A stretch of 64,000 nucleotides of DNA, from assembly GCA_000310025.1 (NCBI GenBank), contig FN649736.1, positions 1,699,254-1,763,253 on the forward strand, given 5' to 3'. The translations under genes and the position numbers were made by a program. The notes below the pieces were generated by a model. It was not told the origin of the DNA, made no database searches, and saw only the letters and a program-made list of their open reading frames with translations. Positions 46,751 through 59,626 of the stretch are shown here, in pieces (positions within the stretch are counted from its first letter, which is position 1; each line of letters begins with the position of its first letter). The DNA comes from Ectocarpus siliculosus (taxonomy: Eukaryota; Sar; Phaeophyceae; Ectocarpales; Ectocarpaceae).

Positions 46751-49700
46751 CTATCCCCCACGCCCGGGCTCCTCCACGGGTTGTTCTGAACCCTTGTTCA
46801 CTTCGGCGAGGTGGGAGGTAAACTGGACGAGAAATTCCATGTCTTCCCTGGTCTCAGGGTCGACCGCCAGGAGGGACGGGAGTACCCCGACAAGCTGATG
46901 GTTTGGACAAGGCAAATAGGACAGCGGGAAGAGCAACATCGCGATAAGCTTTGGAGAACCCAACAAGTCATGGCATTGATGCAAAAAACCCTGCGGAGCA
47001 AGTTCTGCAACCAACCATGCCCATCTTCCCCCTCTGCTGGTCATTTCATTCATCGCTGCTTGATGCGGATCTCGCGAGGTGTACCGTTCCCTTTCGAGAT
47101 GTTTTCACAGGAACTGGACGCAAGCAGTCACAGACTGTCTCATAGAGGAAAAAATGGCAAATCGGAGTGACGATGAAACGCGAGTCGTTCATGGCGTCTT
47201 GCAATGGCCAGAGAGAGAGAACGGTTTATCAGCTGCGTTGGTCACGATTCAACGGGCGGACGGCACGCTACTGCATTCACCTTCTCGGACGATTCAAGCG
47301 TCGGGTCAAGCTTGTCGGGTGCAAGCCACGCCATGAAAGACCCGTCTGCCATCGTCCTCCTGGAAACCTCGAACTACCGAGGCACAACAAGGCAGTGAAT
47401 GAATGACGGGAGTGGAAGGGGGTCCTCTCAACATTCACATGGCAATGAACCACGAACACAATTGGAGCCGGAACGCACCCCCTTCTTCCTTCTAACCTAT
47501 ACTCAAGGCTATTCCACGCGGAGGGAACGGAACAACCGCTTCGGCGTTTACTGGGATTCCATACGAACGCGGTAACTACCAACCGGGCGAGCCAGGGGCA
47601 AAAACCACGTCAAGCTCTGCGGGACCGTGGCTAGCAGGAACAACACCCCTGGCACACACAACGACATGACGGCAGAGTACCCTCTTGCCAACGGGGTGCG
47701 TACCTCCAAGATTTTGGTCTCGTGCGAGACATCCCGGCCGACTCTCGCGCGCTCCAGCAAGACCTCCAGCCTAGCCGTCTCGTCAGCCGTTCTGAGCTCC
47801 TGCGGTAAGGTGCGTGGCGAATTCACGTAAATGTTAATGTGACACGTTCTCAGGTAGGAACGCAATGGGACTGAAGGGCTTGGAAATTCATCAGGTATTG
47901 TGCAGAAACATGCAGTAGCTCGTGCTCACCTGTCTTGTGCCGACGCAAGTTCGATACACTCTTTGCCGGGCAGCAAAGTACCCCAGCTGTGAACAACCAG
48001 CGGCAGAGCTACGTTGAGGCTCGTTTTACGAAGAGAACGAACTCTTGTGTTTGTGGTGCTGGTGGCCGGAATGACCACATCCAACGGGTTGAGCAGGCGT
48101 ATTCCACACAGCAGTGAAGATATACCACCGACGTTCATACAGAGTTCGTTGGCGCCAACCCCATCCATTCGGTACAAAACCATCCAGTCCAAAACACACC
48201 AAATATTCTTGCGGACAACAACGAGCGAAACAGGTCACCAGCGGATCTCATGTGATCGCAAGGAGAGCGTTTTCAAAGGGAGCCATCTGAACGAAAACAG
48301 GACCCCGGGACAGCAGTGTGCGGTTGCCCGCAGGCACTTTCCCTTCGGGTGTGTGGTCGTACAATACCGTGGACTGACTCTATCTGCACTGCTCCTACCT
48401 GCTGCGTGAAGAGGTTTGAGCACCTCCGCTCCCTCTTCAAGCAAACCATCAAGAGCACGACAGCCACCGAAACCACGTCTTGCGCCGGTGCACCCAACAC
48501 TGGATCCGCCGACATGGTCTCGAAGGCCATGGCCCCCGACGTGCCCATTCCCCCCGGACACCTCTCCCCGATTTCTGTTGGTGTTTGACATGTTTGACAT
48601 GGTGAACCGAACAGCGCGACACGACACGTTTTCGGCGGTTGGCATGAGGGTTGGGAGCAGGATAACTTGAGGGGAGTAGAAAAACATGCCCATGTATTGC
48701 ACCTTGCACGAGCTGCCGTCCAAATCGTGCAGTCTTGAACGAACGGTTCACTCAACAACGCCCAAAGGCCCAACCGGTTTCATTCATTAGCGGTGGCCAG
48801 GAGCGCTGTTGCCATTCGGACGAAATACATATCTCCGACCAAAACCAAACACTGATTTCGGACAGCACATCATACGAGCACGGCTTGCAACCGGGGAATA
48901 CGCACAAGCGGCTTTTTACGACGTTCCGCTTCAGGGGGATATTTGTACTGATGACAGCCCAAAGCGGATTTTGCCGTCAGACCAGAACGGTCCACAGTTG
49001 GGACAGCAGCGGGGGAACAAACAACCTCACCTGCGGCGAACCCGAAGTCCGCCAGCTTGGCATGCAGCCCGTGCCCCTCCGACTCAAATACCAAGACGTT
49101 TCCCGGCTTGATATCCCGGTGAACCAATCCCATGGAGTGCATATGGTGGGCCCCTCTCGCAAGGTCAACCACCAGCCTGCAAAGACAACGAAGGTAAACA
49201 ACGGTAAGGGAGGAAGGAATGAGTCAGCGGCCAGTCTTGCATAGTTGGTGGCACTGCGGAACTCAGGGAGGCTGAATCGATGTAGACACCAGCTGGGTGT
49301 CTCGGACGATTTCGACAAAAAAGCGCTGTCTACGCCGTCGCAGTCAAGGTGCTATCGCCATCAGCCCAGCAGCTTCCGCCTTGTCACGACGCACCGACGA
49401 TCAATGCGTTCGAAGTAGGTTACAGCTTTAAACCTTCACACATGGTGTGTTGGAACATTGCTTAGGAACGGCAGACCAATCGTCATCAGTGGGGCAGCAT
49501 GCCAGCGTGTAGCAGGGCATCTCGCCTTAGTTTGTCCCCAAGGCCATGGGTGTCGGAGTTGATGTACGACCCCAAGTCGCACCGAGCTTTGGGTAATAGT
49601 ATCGGCATCAGGTCGCTGTCGTCGTCCATTGACAGCGCACCGAGCACATTTTGGTGAGGGGTTCGCGCCAGCCTGGGGAACAAGCACGAAACGGAACATT

Positions 49701-52700
49701 TCATGTAGGGAAGTGTCGCATGGAAATAGATAATATATACAGCCCGTGAAAGGTGTAGCCTTGAGGAGGACATGGACTTACGACAGCATTCTACGGTCGG
49801 GCCAGGTCTGATGACAAACATCACATTGTTGTAGAGGCGTTGTCGGTGCGGACGCTAGACGCACGGCATGGCACGGGAGCGCCACCCTCGCCACCAAAGT
49901 ACATTTGGGACGACCGACGTACCGTATTGGTGGCACTCGTGTGTGTGCAACGGCAGGGGATGTCGTCCTTACACAAACAAAGAAGCACGCGCGACTCATG
50001 CCCGTGTTTTGTTCGCACTCGACGCCTTCGGCTTCCCGCGGCAGTCGCGAGGGCATCCCCGCGATTCCTGCTGCCATGTCAGTGAATGATTTGATCTATC
50101 CCTCCCAGTACCCTGACGTGAAGAGCAAACGTGCAAATCCCACATCCCAAACGTCCAAACACAGGTCCTCTCCCATGGTGCAATCTCAATCTCACCGTGC
50201 GAACACCGTCATCTCCACCAACGCACAGAACCTCGCCGACATACTGGCGGCCTGGACGAGAGAGGTCGCAAGGCAAACGGGGTGTGAGGCGCGGCCGCAT
50301 CCAACAAACCACATTAGGACTTGAGTGTTTTACATGCCCTTCACCTGGTTGGGGCCCAGCTTGAGTGTGTTGGCCGAGAGGTGGTCGGATTGTGTCTCAA
50401 GCGCAACACTTCTCCTTGCCAAACCTGCTCTCTCCACCCGTGCACACGTACGCAGCAAAAGTGGCAACTTCCAAGACTTTGCAGCAGTACACGGCTCACC
50501 TGTGTCACGGTCTTCATGGCGAACGACTGGCCGGGGAGGCTGGCGTACGACACGTCGTCCACTCGTCCGAACGACCCGTACCCAAGCGGTTGCGCGAGCA
50601 CCATAGGCATGTCCGCGGTCTTCAGGGCATTGACCGCGAAGCTCTGCACCTGACCGGAGGCACACACTTCAGCGAGGTTGGCCAGGAATAGGCGCCTGAT
50701 GCTACCCCTTTGTCGCCATCCCTGCCCGACTTGCCTCGACAGACTCGTCAAAGCCGACTGACGAGTCTGCTCGTCAGCTCGGTCAGTCTGTCCCACGGAC
50801 GGCGCGCGGACCAAGGGCCCGTCTCCCGGCCCGGCCGTCGACAGTAGCCCTCCCGCCGCGACCGTCGCGGATCGACCCTCCGGAAAACACGGAAGAGCTT
50901 CACCCTCCGCCCGAACGCCTCGCGAGAAGGCCTGAAGACCCTGAACCGGCTTCAACTCCTCTCCCTTCACCTCGGCCTTGGCCTCTAACGCCATCGACGC
51001 CATGCTGCCGTCCCGAGCCGTCGCTGCTGACGGTCCCTTGCCTGCGGCGGTCCCCGACGGCGAGTCATCTAGGATGGAATTCAGCGTCTGGACCCGCTTC
51101 ATCGGTGGTCGCAACGGCGGACCCTTGCCTTCAGCCTTGGCCTCTAGAGTATGCGATGCCATGCCGTCCATGTTCTGCAACACAAGCTGCTCCTGTCGCA
51201 TGCCGACGGCCACGTCTTCACATGTCTTGTCCTCCTTCGTCCAGAGGTGCTCCCCAACGCCAACCTATATGTGTCAGGGAACACACAACAACGGGGCATC
51301 ACAACAGTGATCAGTACCTGAATATGGATATTGCTGTTATCGTAAGCGGGTTTCATGCAGGAGGGACACGACTATATCGCCGCGCATTAGCTGGAGTCTA
51401 GTGTTGCCAGCCGAAAACACAAGGTGTAGCTGCTCTTTGCCGTGGTTCTCTGTACAACGGAAGCGATTCTCTGCAAGACGAGATGTACCACAAAATCGAC
51501 CGTGTTTTCCTAGTGCGAAGGCTCTTGCTGCATGGGCACAAGGTGTTGATACAGTCAGCGTAACACATAAAACAATCTGCATGTATCACCACCTCCCGTT
51601 GCGAGACCTCACCCCTTCCCCCTTCACCTCAAGACGGTGATCGAACATATCGACACGCCCCTCAGCCCGCATAGCACGGCCCTCCAAGCCCGTCGCCTCC
51701 GCCCGCATGCCCTGGTCTGCGGTAGCACCGATCGTCCTTCCGGAACAGACTTCGCCTGAGAAGCGTTCGTCCCGTGGCTTGCTCTCGATCCGACTAAAGC
51801 CAGCGGCCGCCACGTACGAACCTTTCTCTTCGGCCATCCACCACCCGGCCGCACTCTCGCGGTGCCCCACCCGATCGTTGCCGGCCTGCATCCTCTCTCG
51901 CAGCATGATTGGTTCATGCTGCCGCCCTTCCTGGTGCTGACGGCTCGTCTCGCATGATTGACCAACTCGAGGCGCCGCCTCTCCCTCCTCCACGCCCCCC
52001 AGAAAGCCGAGAAGGCCGGCGGGTAGCAGAGTCCCCTGCTCTTGCCCCGCGTGTCCGGTTGTGAGGTTGGATGTGTGTGCCGACTCCACTACCTCTTCCT
52101 CCTCCACCTTCTCCTCTTCTTCACCAAGATACCCGAAGAGGCCCGTTGGCAACACTGCCCCACCACCCCCTTGCGCACGATCTCCAAAGCGTGCTGGGCG
52201 ATGTGATGATTCTGCCTGCTCATCATGGCGGACTTCGGTGGTGTTGGCAGCAAGCGTCGCCATCAAGCCCACCGCGGCTTGCCGCCCCCCTTCTCCTCTG
52301 CGGTTGTCTCCGATGGCGTCGGCAGGTAGACACGCCTCCCCCCCCTGATGGACGCCTCCAGAGCGTACCTCGGGACGCGGTACGACATCGGTGGCGGCGA
52401 TGGTGGGCATCCGGACCTCAGCCACCTTCTCTTCCTCCACCTTTTCCTCCTCTCCACCCAAATATCCGAAGAGACCCGGCGGCAACACTGCCCCGCCCTC
52501 CTGCTCGACATCCCCAAGGCCTGCCGGGAGGTGTGATAGGTCGAAGTCCTCACCATGGTCAAGTGTCGGCAGCAAGCCCACCGCGGCTTGCCGCCCCCCT
52601 TCTCCTCCGCGGTGGTCTCCGATGGCGTCGGCAGGTAGACACGCCTCCCCTCCCTGATGGACACCTCCAGAGCGTACCTCGGGACGCGGTACCACATCGG

Positions 52701-53715
52701 TGGCGCCGATGGTGGGCATCCGGGCCTCCGCCACCCTCTCTTCCTCCACCTTTCCCCCCTCTTCACCCAAATATCCGAAGAGACCCGGCGGCAACACTGC
52801 ACCTCCATCCTGCTCGACATCCCCAAGGCCTGCCGGGAGATGTGATAGGTCGAAATCCTCACCACGGTGAAGTATCGGCACCAAGCCCACCGCGGCTTGA
52901 TGCGCCCCTTCTTCTCCGCTGTTGTCTGCGATGCCATCGGCAAGTAGAAACGCCTCTCCCCCCTGATGGACGCCTGCAAGGGGTACCGCAGGATGCGGTA
53001 CCACATCGATGGCCGCGATGTTGGGCATCCGGACAACCGCCACTCTCTCCACCTCTTCTACACCATCCTCCAAGACACGGTTGAGGCCAGCATGATGTGG
53101 TGTCGCCGCAACGATCGCCGCTGCCCCATCCGGAACTCCAACACGACCAGGGGGTGACCGTACTCGCGCCTCACGCTGGAGACCCCCACAACCGACGGCG
53201 GGAGAGGGCGCCCGCCTACCTCGCCGGCCATCACCGCTGGTGTTGACAACGATTGCTGGAGCCTCCGCGGCCGATCCCTCCTCGATCTCTTCAAGGGCTT
53301 GGTTCAGGACAGCGGGACGTATTACCACCGCTCCTGCCGCTCCTGCCACAGCCCCTCCTTCGGGACCTCTGATGGGAACAGGTGGCGGCGGGTCGCGTGC
53401 CCCTTCCTCCTCATCTCTGAGGTTAGCCGCTACGGCCGTTTCGTCGGCGGCTCGTGTCTGCCTTGCCGGTAGCTTGCCATTGTACCACCTCCAGGCACAC
53501 AGGGCGAACACCAACACCAGTGCGAGAGGTAAACAGGCCTGGAAAGCGGCGGCCAGGCAGTGCAACAGCGGTGAAGCAGCGATTGATTTTCGAATTTTCC
53601 TAGGCTTAGACTGAAAGCGAAGTGTGGCGAAGGTCACCGTGACATGGGACTTGCTAGCAGTCCAGACAACTTGCCTTTTCTTCTTGCGGATAGATAGGTA
53701 TACGTTCCGCAACAT
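46751..53715 (-). CDS. Transmembrane protein kinase with 103-residue tandem repeats
   Basis: Exons, 5' to 3': 53715-51613 (701 codons: membrane segment ACLPLALVLVFALCAW at about residues 60-75, then the repeats); 51264-50500 (Ser-rich, then glycine loop GYGSFGRV and Lys in AMKTV); 50251-50196 (alpha-C Glu in ALVEMTVF); 49672-49499 (HQNVLGAL, hinge ILLPKARCDLGSY); 49176-49031 (LVHRDIKPGN, LADFG); about 48561-48399 (GTSGAMAFE in place of G-T-x-x-Y-M-A-P-E, DVVSVAVVLL); 47986-47930; 47799-47704; 46894-46751 (LLAVDPETR, stop TAG).

Phases agree except around the activation loop, where a small exon may be missing, and the 49499 donor, which would be GC. All catalytic residues are present, so activity is likely. 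Substrate and pathway are unknown. It is a receptor-like layout with about 1200 residues in total. Copy A is its dead partial duplicate. Confidence 0.82.
52079..53030 (-). repeat. 309-bp tandem coding repeats in the kinase gene
   Basis: Repeat units start near 53030, 52721 and 52412 and are 103, 103 and 111 codons long. A fourth degenerate unit follows. The shared core is RMP-x-I-x-A-x-DVVP, GVHQGGEA, LPADAI, QAAVGL, HGEDFDLSHLPAGLGDVEQ, GGAVLPPGLFGYLGEEEEK-VEEE. Copy A (about 19870-20830) has the same set. Unit 3 replaces the HGEDFDLSHL part with a different segment (ANTTEVRHDEQAESSH). Exact 309-bp spacing of units 1 to 3 points to tandem DNA duplication. Confidence 0.9.
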
Positions 53716-54307
53716 GTGGTGAAAGTTCTAAAGCGGTTATTCAGGAGACTGCGGGCCTGCTGTCACTAGTTCGTTGTTAACCGGAGTCGTGACTTTACAT
53801 TCAAGAAGCAAGACGCTGTTTGTGTCCGCCAATGTTCATTCTGGACGTCGGGGTCACACAGGAGGAAGGCAAGACCAAGGATTTTTTTCGTTCATTTTTC
53901 CCGTCCTTTTTTTACGTTGCTTTCTAACCTCTCTCGCGAGAGCACACCTCAGCCGTTCCTTTCCCTCTTCAAGCAGTACGTCGAATTGTCACACGAACTA
54001 ATCGCTGTCCGTATTTGTTTGTATTTGTTTGTGCATCCCTACAAGGAAGAATGGGTCAGTTCGTGTAACTGCGGCGAGCTTTGACCTCATGATCCAGACG
54101 TCACAATCCACTGCTTCTTTGTCACCTCGGCGTTTTTTCTCAAGAAGGGAGCCTGGATCCTCTTTTTGTTGGTGTCGGCGGGAGCGATTCGGTCCTCGGG
54201 CAGCTGACGACGACACCTGCAATGAAGGCGATCAAACATTAGGAGTGAAAGCGGTTCGAAGACCGTTGGGGAAACAGACGGGTGAACACAGCAGTGTGCT
54301 GCAAACT

Positions 54308-55038
54308 TTAAGGGCGCGGGGGGGATCGCAGTACTTCCTCTTAAAAAAAACAGGAAACGCCCGGAAACGCCTGCATATCTCGGTTTTCCAAAGTCTAACT
54401 CCAGCACGAAACTACCATCGTAAATTAACCGTCCGCAGCGGTCGCTTGTGTACAATGTTAGTAGCTGAGGTTGTACCCCTTGCGATACACTACAGACTAG
54501 CGGTCCGCGATTTTCCAAACGATCCTTCTATCATCGAGTTCGGTGAGTGTGTACAAGCTAGATTTTTGAAGCTGCTGTGCGGTCCAATTTTGAAACGCTT
54601 CAAGCACACGGTGAACACGAATCACCGCCTATGTGAGTGTATGGGGCCGCGAACTTCAGCGCAGCTCTTCCCTCACATATCCAGCTGGTCGCCATTGTCG
54701 ATTTGAATGCCTAGGGTCATGTATATGCATGTCCAGCCTTTAGGCAAAGGTGCTTGAAGCGTTTCAAAATTGGACCGCACAGCAGCTTCAAAAATCTAGC
54801 TTGTACACACTCACCGAACTCGATGATAGAAGGATCGTTTGGAAAATCGCGGACCGCTAGTCTGTAGTGTATCGCAAGGGGTACAACCTCAGCTACTAAC
54901 ATTGTACACAAGCGACCGCTGCGGACGGTTAATTTACGATGGTAGTTTCGTACTGGAGTTAGAATTTGGAAAACCGAGATATGCACGCGTTTCCTGGATT
55001 TTTCAGAGGAGGTACTGCGATCCCCCCCGCGCCCTTAA
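54308..55038. mobile_element. Foldback transposon, 723 bp, flanked by TTAA
   Basis: TTAA at 54308-54311 and 55035-55038 flanks an element starting GGGCGCGGGGGGGATCGC and ending with its inverse. The arms (54312 to about 54607, and about 54748 to 55034) are nearly perfect inverted repeats of almost 300 bp around a spacer of about 140 bp. Copy A has the corresponding site without it (GCAAACTTTAACTTGC near 22155). TTAA duplication is characteristic of piggyBac-type transposition, and arms this long suit a non-autonomous foldback. The same frame is read from either arm (89 codons at 54717-54986 -), a consequence of symmetry. Confidence 0.85.
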
Positions 55039-57148
55039 CTTTAGCTTGCTTGGTTTGGGTTGAAGAAACCGACCATCGCGATGTGTCATGCGGAGACACT
55101 TTTTTCATAACTCACGCATCTACGTTTGCAACTGCGCTCTTCCTTTTCTACCCTTGATTAGTGGCGTGCAAATGTAAGGCATTCATGCTACGCTACTCAT
55201 TTTAGCCTACTATCACGGCTGCCGCAGCACTACTGTACTGCAATCCGCTCCTCAATCTGCGGTGGAACCTCGTGTTTGAATGCCTGAGAAAAATCGGCCA
55301 CACTCACCCTGTTGTGTGCCACGATCGGTATGGCAGCACCATGACCCCGGACATCGGCCGCAAACCACCAAGCCTCCATCTTGGGTGCCCTGATGTAGCT
55401 TCCGCTACTTTCGCTGTGGCTGGCGCCTGCGAGAGGAAGAAACATGAAGGTTGGAACGGTTGGACCCTTTGGGTGCTGCCTTTAGGCAACCTGGGTTGTT
55501 GGTTGTTGGGAGTTCTAGAGGGTGGGAAACTTGAATTTTCGAATATTGCGCCGCATGTTCCCTTTCGGACCCAGCCGCTGAAACGGACGCCCTCTCGACC
55601 AGGAACCGGGCCTCCCTCTCTCTCCTTCCCCCTGGGAGATCACGTTAGAAGTCCACTTGCTGCTGGTGTTTGCTCGTAGCAGGAGCACAATATCGGGGTA
55701 AAGGGCTACCGTACGTGTAGTCGAATGATGATGCAGTATGTAGAATTCCCTCCGCGGGCGTGTCCCACAACTGCTGTAGGCACGCTCACTCTCTGGATGA
55801 CGCGTTTTATTGGCTATTTCTTCGTTTTGCAACGTACTCCTAAAAACACGATGCCCTCTCACGACTTTCAAGCAGAAGAGAGGGCTGATAAAAGTCTGAG
55901 TCACAAGTCTTTACAGCGGGGCTTCTTCCCACCACCACCTCAGCGGGCAGCAAGTCCTCTGCCCGTGACACGTACACAATTGAGGGCTTCGACAGCGCGC
56001 CATAGTATACTGGGGCGTGGTGCTCAATGGAAACGCCACCCACAACTCAACATGTAGGTAGATCTAAAGATGATGCGTCGTAAAACCGAGCACATGACTT
56101 CACAAAACTTCCAGTATTCCCCCATACCTTATGAGCAGCCTCTAAACTATGGGTGCCCGCTCGTTTCGGCTGAATGACAACATACACACAACGAGGGCGT
56201 GCTGTGGAGGAGATCAATTGTCATCTAGACTATGTAGTCTACACGTAGAGCTCATCTCCCACACAACAACTGCCAAGTACATGTAGACCATCAGCGAGGC
56301 GAGAACAGAACACAAAGAGGAAGACAGAACCAGCAATAACAGGCGACGGAGGCCCGAACACGAACATGAGTAGAGGCCTCCGCAGACACGTGCACGTCTC
56401 TTCATCTACTACCTTTTCTGCAGCTAAACAGACTAATCAGGACAGCGAATTGTAGCTTCCTCCGCAACCCCTTCCTCACTGGATTCCCGATCATGACCTT
56501 TTGGAGCGTTTTCCTTTTCTTGGCCGAACTGAGACTGTTTATCGACCGTCAGCTGGATAGCACGGTCGATGCTAACGATGAAGGCACGCCCCAACGAACG
56601 TCACCCATACCCTGTACTAACCCTAACTCTCTCTACATTTTCGGCGAAACAGCCATACACCTCAGGACAACGTTGTCCGAAGTTGAGGCGAGGTACGTCA
56701 ACTCGGTTGTTAGCGTAAGATCACAACGTATGGAGGAGGCGAACACGGAGCCAAACCATGCGTGATGGAGCTCGCTCCACGTGCTTACCTCGTTGTCTTT
56801 CTCCAATTCTTTCGCCTTCTTCATCGCGCCATAGGAAAACCATTGGCGCCGTTCTCCCATCTGGCCATTGTCATCGCCAGAGGCAGCTTTCCGCCGCCAT
56901 ATGCCCATGACGTTGACCGAGTTGTCGTTGTCAACTCGAACCCCACGAAATAGCCCGTGGTGTCCAAACAACCTCGAGTGTATGCGGCTCAAGCGTCTGC
57001 TCCACGTGCTTTGTAGCTTTTGGCCTGCTGACAATGCTTGCGCTGTCTTCGCGCCCGCTCGAACGATTTTTGAGAAAACGAGTGTGAGCGATTGAACCGC
57101 TTCCTGTGTCTAAGGATTATGTGCCTGTTCGTTTCATAACTACTTCTT

Positions 57149-57358
57149 CTACAACGCCTTATTATTTTTACAAGCGGCGGGAAATTGACAGCAGTATAAC
57201 ACGCCTACAGTATTTCCATGGACTCCATGAAACAGCAATTCGCCGACTCGCTCCTCTTGCTGTTGGTAGGACCGCCTGGGCATTCTCCCTTTCCATGATT
57301 TGATTGCAACCGACAACTTCACGGGTTTCCCTTGAAGAGCTCGGAACACGAGAAGCAA
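57149..57358 (-). CDS. Small ORF, copy B partner of 24478-24687
   Basis: Identical in length (69 codons) and sequence to the copy A frame except for one Asn-to-Lys change at residue 14. Same caveats: no domain, weak constraint signal. Confidence 0.2.
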   Translation of the reverse strand: MLLVFRALQGKPVKLSVAIKSWKGRMPRRSYQQQEERVGELLFHGVHGNTVGVLYCCQFPAACKNNKAL

Positions 57359-57536
57359 TCGCTAGAAGTCAATCGAATTTGATGTTGGGTCAGCAGCATC
57401 AACATCAAGTACACACCCGAAGAAAAATGTTGTTGTAGGCATCCTCACATGCGAGAAGCATGCTCTCCCCCTCCCCCCTCCGATGGGATGCGATAGGCTT
57501 TCGCTGATGCTAAACGAACGCATTATTTGCTTGTCC

Positions 57537-59626
57537 CGTGTACGAAATTGATCTGTAGACTACTCGTCGGTGTCGTCATCATGTATGTGCGCCGGGTCGG
57601 CCGTCTCGAACCGTACTGCAGTATTTCTTTGGGCAGGTGGCGTCGTCCACCACCCTCATAACTACTAATATCGTGGTTGAAAACATGCTTTTCTACTCCT
57701 GGTGATCCCTATCCGCACAGACAGTTTAGATAGTCAAGCACAAAGCATGCATAGGGTGCCCGTTCTAACGGGTCGTCGTTGCTACGGTGGACTCAGGATT
57801 TCCACTTCAAACAAGAAGGAAACAAAATAGAACGGTCGTTGGCAAGGCTTCTAGGTTTCAGTTCGACGGACCGCGCCGTTCAACTCTCTCAGGGCATCAT
57901 CGTTGCTGCGGCTGTTGTCTTTATTCCGTGAAACTCGTCATTCTCGCACCCTTGCGCAATGAGGGATCAGAAGCAGGGCCGAGGATCAACAGTACTCGAA
58001 AGCTGCCTGGGGAGCTCTCAACACAAAATATCGCACGAGAGAGGTTTTCGGGAAACCATCCCATCTTGAGAAAAGTAAGCCGCATCCACGAGGTACCTTG
58101 ATTTTGTGGTATTACACACGTATACCAACCCTCGAAGGAGCCATGATTAACCAAGAAATGACCCGGTCGTGCCAGCACCACATGATCTATCTCCCTCAAG
58201 GATCCGATAAACAACGGTGGGAAAGGTGTGGATCAACCAGAAGTCTCAGCACGCAAAATATCAGCGCGATCTCTAATCTAGACATCGAACGAACAACTTC
58301 CAAAAAAGAAACAACGACTTTTTTCCGGAACCAGCTTGAGACGACACGAAGAACCCTTCGGTCCATCAACATGAAAACGGAAACCGGGCACGAGCAGCTC
58401 TGAAAACCTCAGGCAGGGGAACCAAAGCCGGCGACGGAGTGAATGAAGCCTCTAGATACCGCACTTTTAGCGCAACACCAAAACGAACCCCCACACGACA
58501 CGTTCACACGCAGGGATGGATGGCGTGCCCCTTGAATCAGTACGCTCCGCGTAATTCGAGGCTTCAGAAATACGACACCCGCCGGCTTGATGCGACCCCC
58601 CCATCTCAAGCACGGGCACAAAACACGCACACAATCCGAAACAAGAGAGGACTCGACAACCAACTCACAACGTATGCATCTTGCGTAGAGCAAGAGCATT
58701 CTCTCCGATCGACCCAAGCTCCCTTTTTTGAAACGTGGCGGCCCGTTCCGTGACAACACCACCCCCTATCGAGAAAAACGACACCTCACCAAACGCAGAG
58801 CCGGGCGAAACACCACGACCGTAAAAAATACAACTGGAAGGATGAGCGCTTCGCCACAAAAAATGAAACCAACATTGTGGGACCTGGCCCAACTTTCACA
58901 CATCCCAGATGGGGATTATAGGGATGGCGTTTGGCGGTGGCGCTGTCGACACTGGATTAAGCAAACATGTTGAACACACCCAGTAGTCGATTTCTTCTTC
59001 GTCAACGAACCATCGAGAGAGACGGGTTTTCGTGGCCTGCCATCAACGCTTGCGAGTTCAACATGACGCTTTGTGTCGGGTGCCCAATGCTTCTCGTACA
59101 CTGCGGCCGCGGCGACACCCCAGTGATGTCGAAAAGCAAGCCAACACCAAAACAACAGACCTCACCGCACAAGGCGTCGGTGTGATTTTCCACGACAGTA
59201 GCTAGCACACCTTCGTTTCGGTGGGTCTCAGGCCCGACTCGTCGCTAGGCCGCAGGCAGCCCACAAGAGCACAGGGAGTGAGCCCCGAACGCATCGTACG
59301 CGCAACAGACACCGTCCCCAACAGGCGTTTTCCCAAATCCTCGGTCCTCCCAACGCAAGGAACCTAGCCCTGGTGTTCCTGGACGATATCCACGCGAAAA
59401 CAATACCCCTCCCGCCAGTCCCTGCGTATTTCAAAGCCATTTTTCTTGACACAGAAAGTAGCCCCCGTCCCTCTCTCCCGTTAAGAAGTCTTCCCAAGGT
59501 GTTTCCCCCTCTCTCTCTCTCTCTTGGCCTTTGGCGAACGAAAAAGAGCCGGGAGAGCTTAGCGTGTGTCGGGGATCCTATCCCGCACGCTCGCTCTCCA
59601 CTAAGTACTTCACACACGTACGTGCG
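57537..59626. other. No gene recognised
   Basis: Beyond the duplication edge only overlapping short frames are found (57787-58101 +, 58409-58762 -, 58916-59155 -, 59228-59617 -). No domain or consistent splice chain is seen. This stretch is downstream of the TLDc gene and may include its 3' UTR near 59600. Confidence 0.4.

Larger units (their letters stand above)
48588..57536. repeat. Segmental duplication, copy B
   Basis: Direct-orientation partner of 16738-24865. Its left edge falls inside the kinase gene, in the intron just before the exon with GTSGAMAFE, which is why copy A ends there. Because the gene continues intact past this edge to 46751, copy B is the source (or at least keeps the original context) and copy A the derivative. 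It holds the TTAA foldback at 54308-55038 that copy A lacks. Confidence 0.9.
53716..57536. other. Upstream of the kinase gene, duplicated; no confirmed gene
   Basis: Contains the probable kinase promoter side, the TTAA foldback (54308-55038) and the small conserved frame 57149-57358 (-). Frames 55272-55679 (+), 56493-56765 (+) and 56633-57034 (-) have no recognisable domain. The conserved sequence TGCTACGCTACTCATTTTAGCC occurs in both copies without obvious function. Confidence 0.4.

Noticed and set aside
54029-54706. 225-codon + frame
   Set aside because: It runs across the edge of the TTAA foldback and reads into one arm; the same peptide is read from the other arm on the opposite strand.
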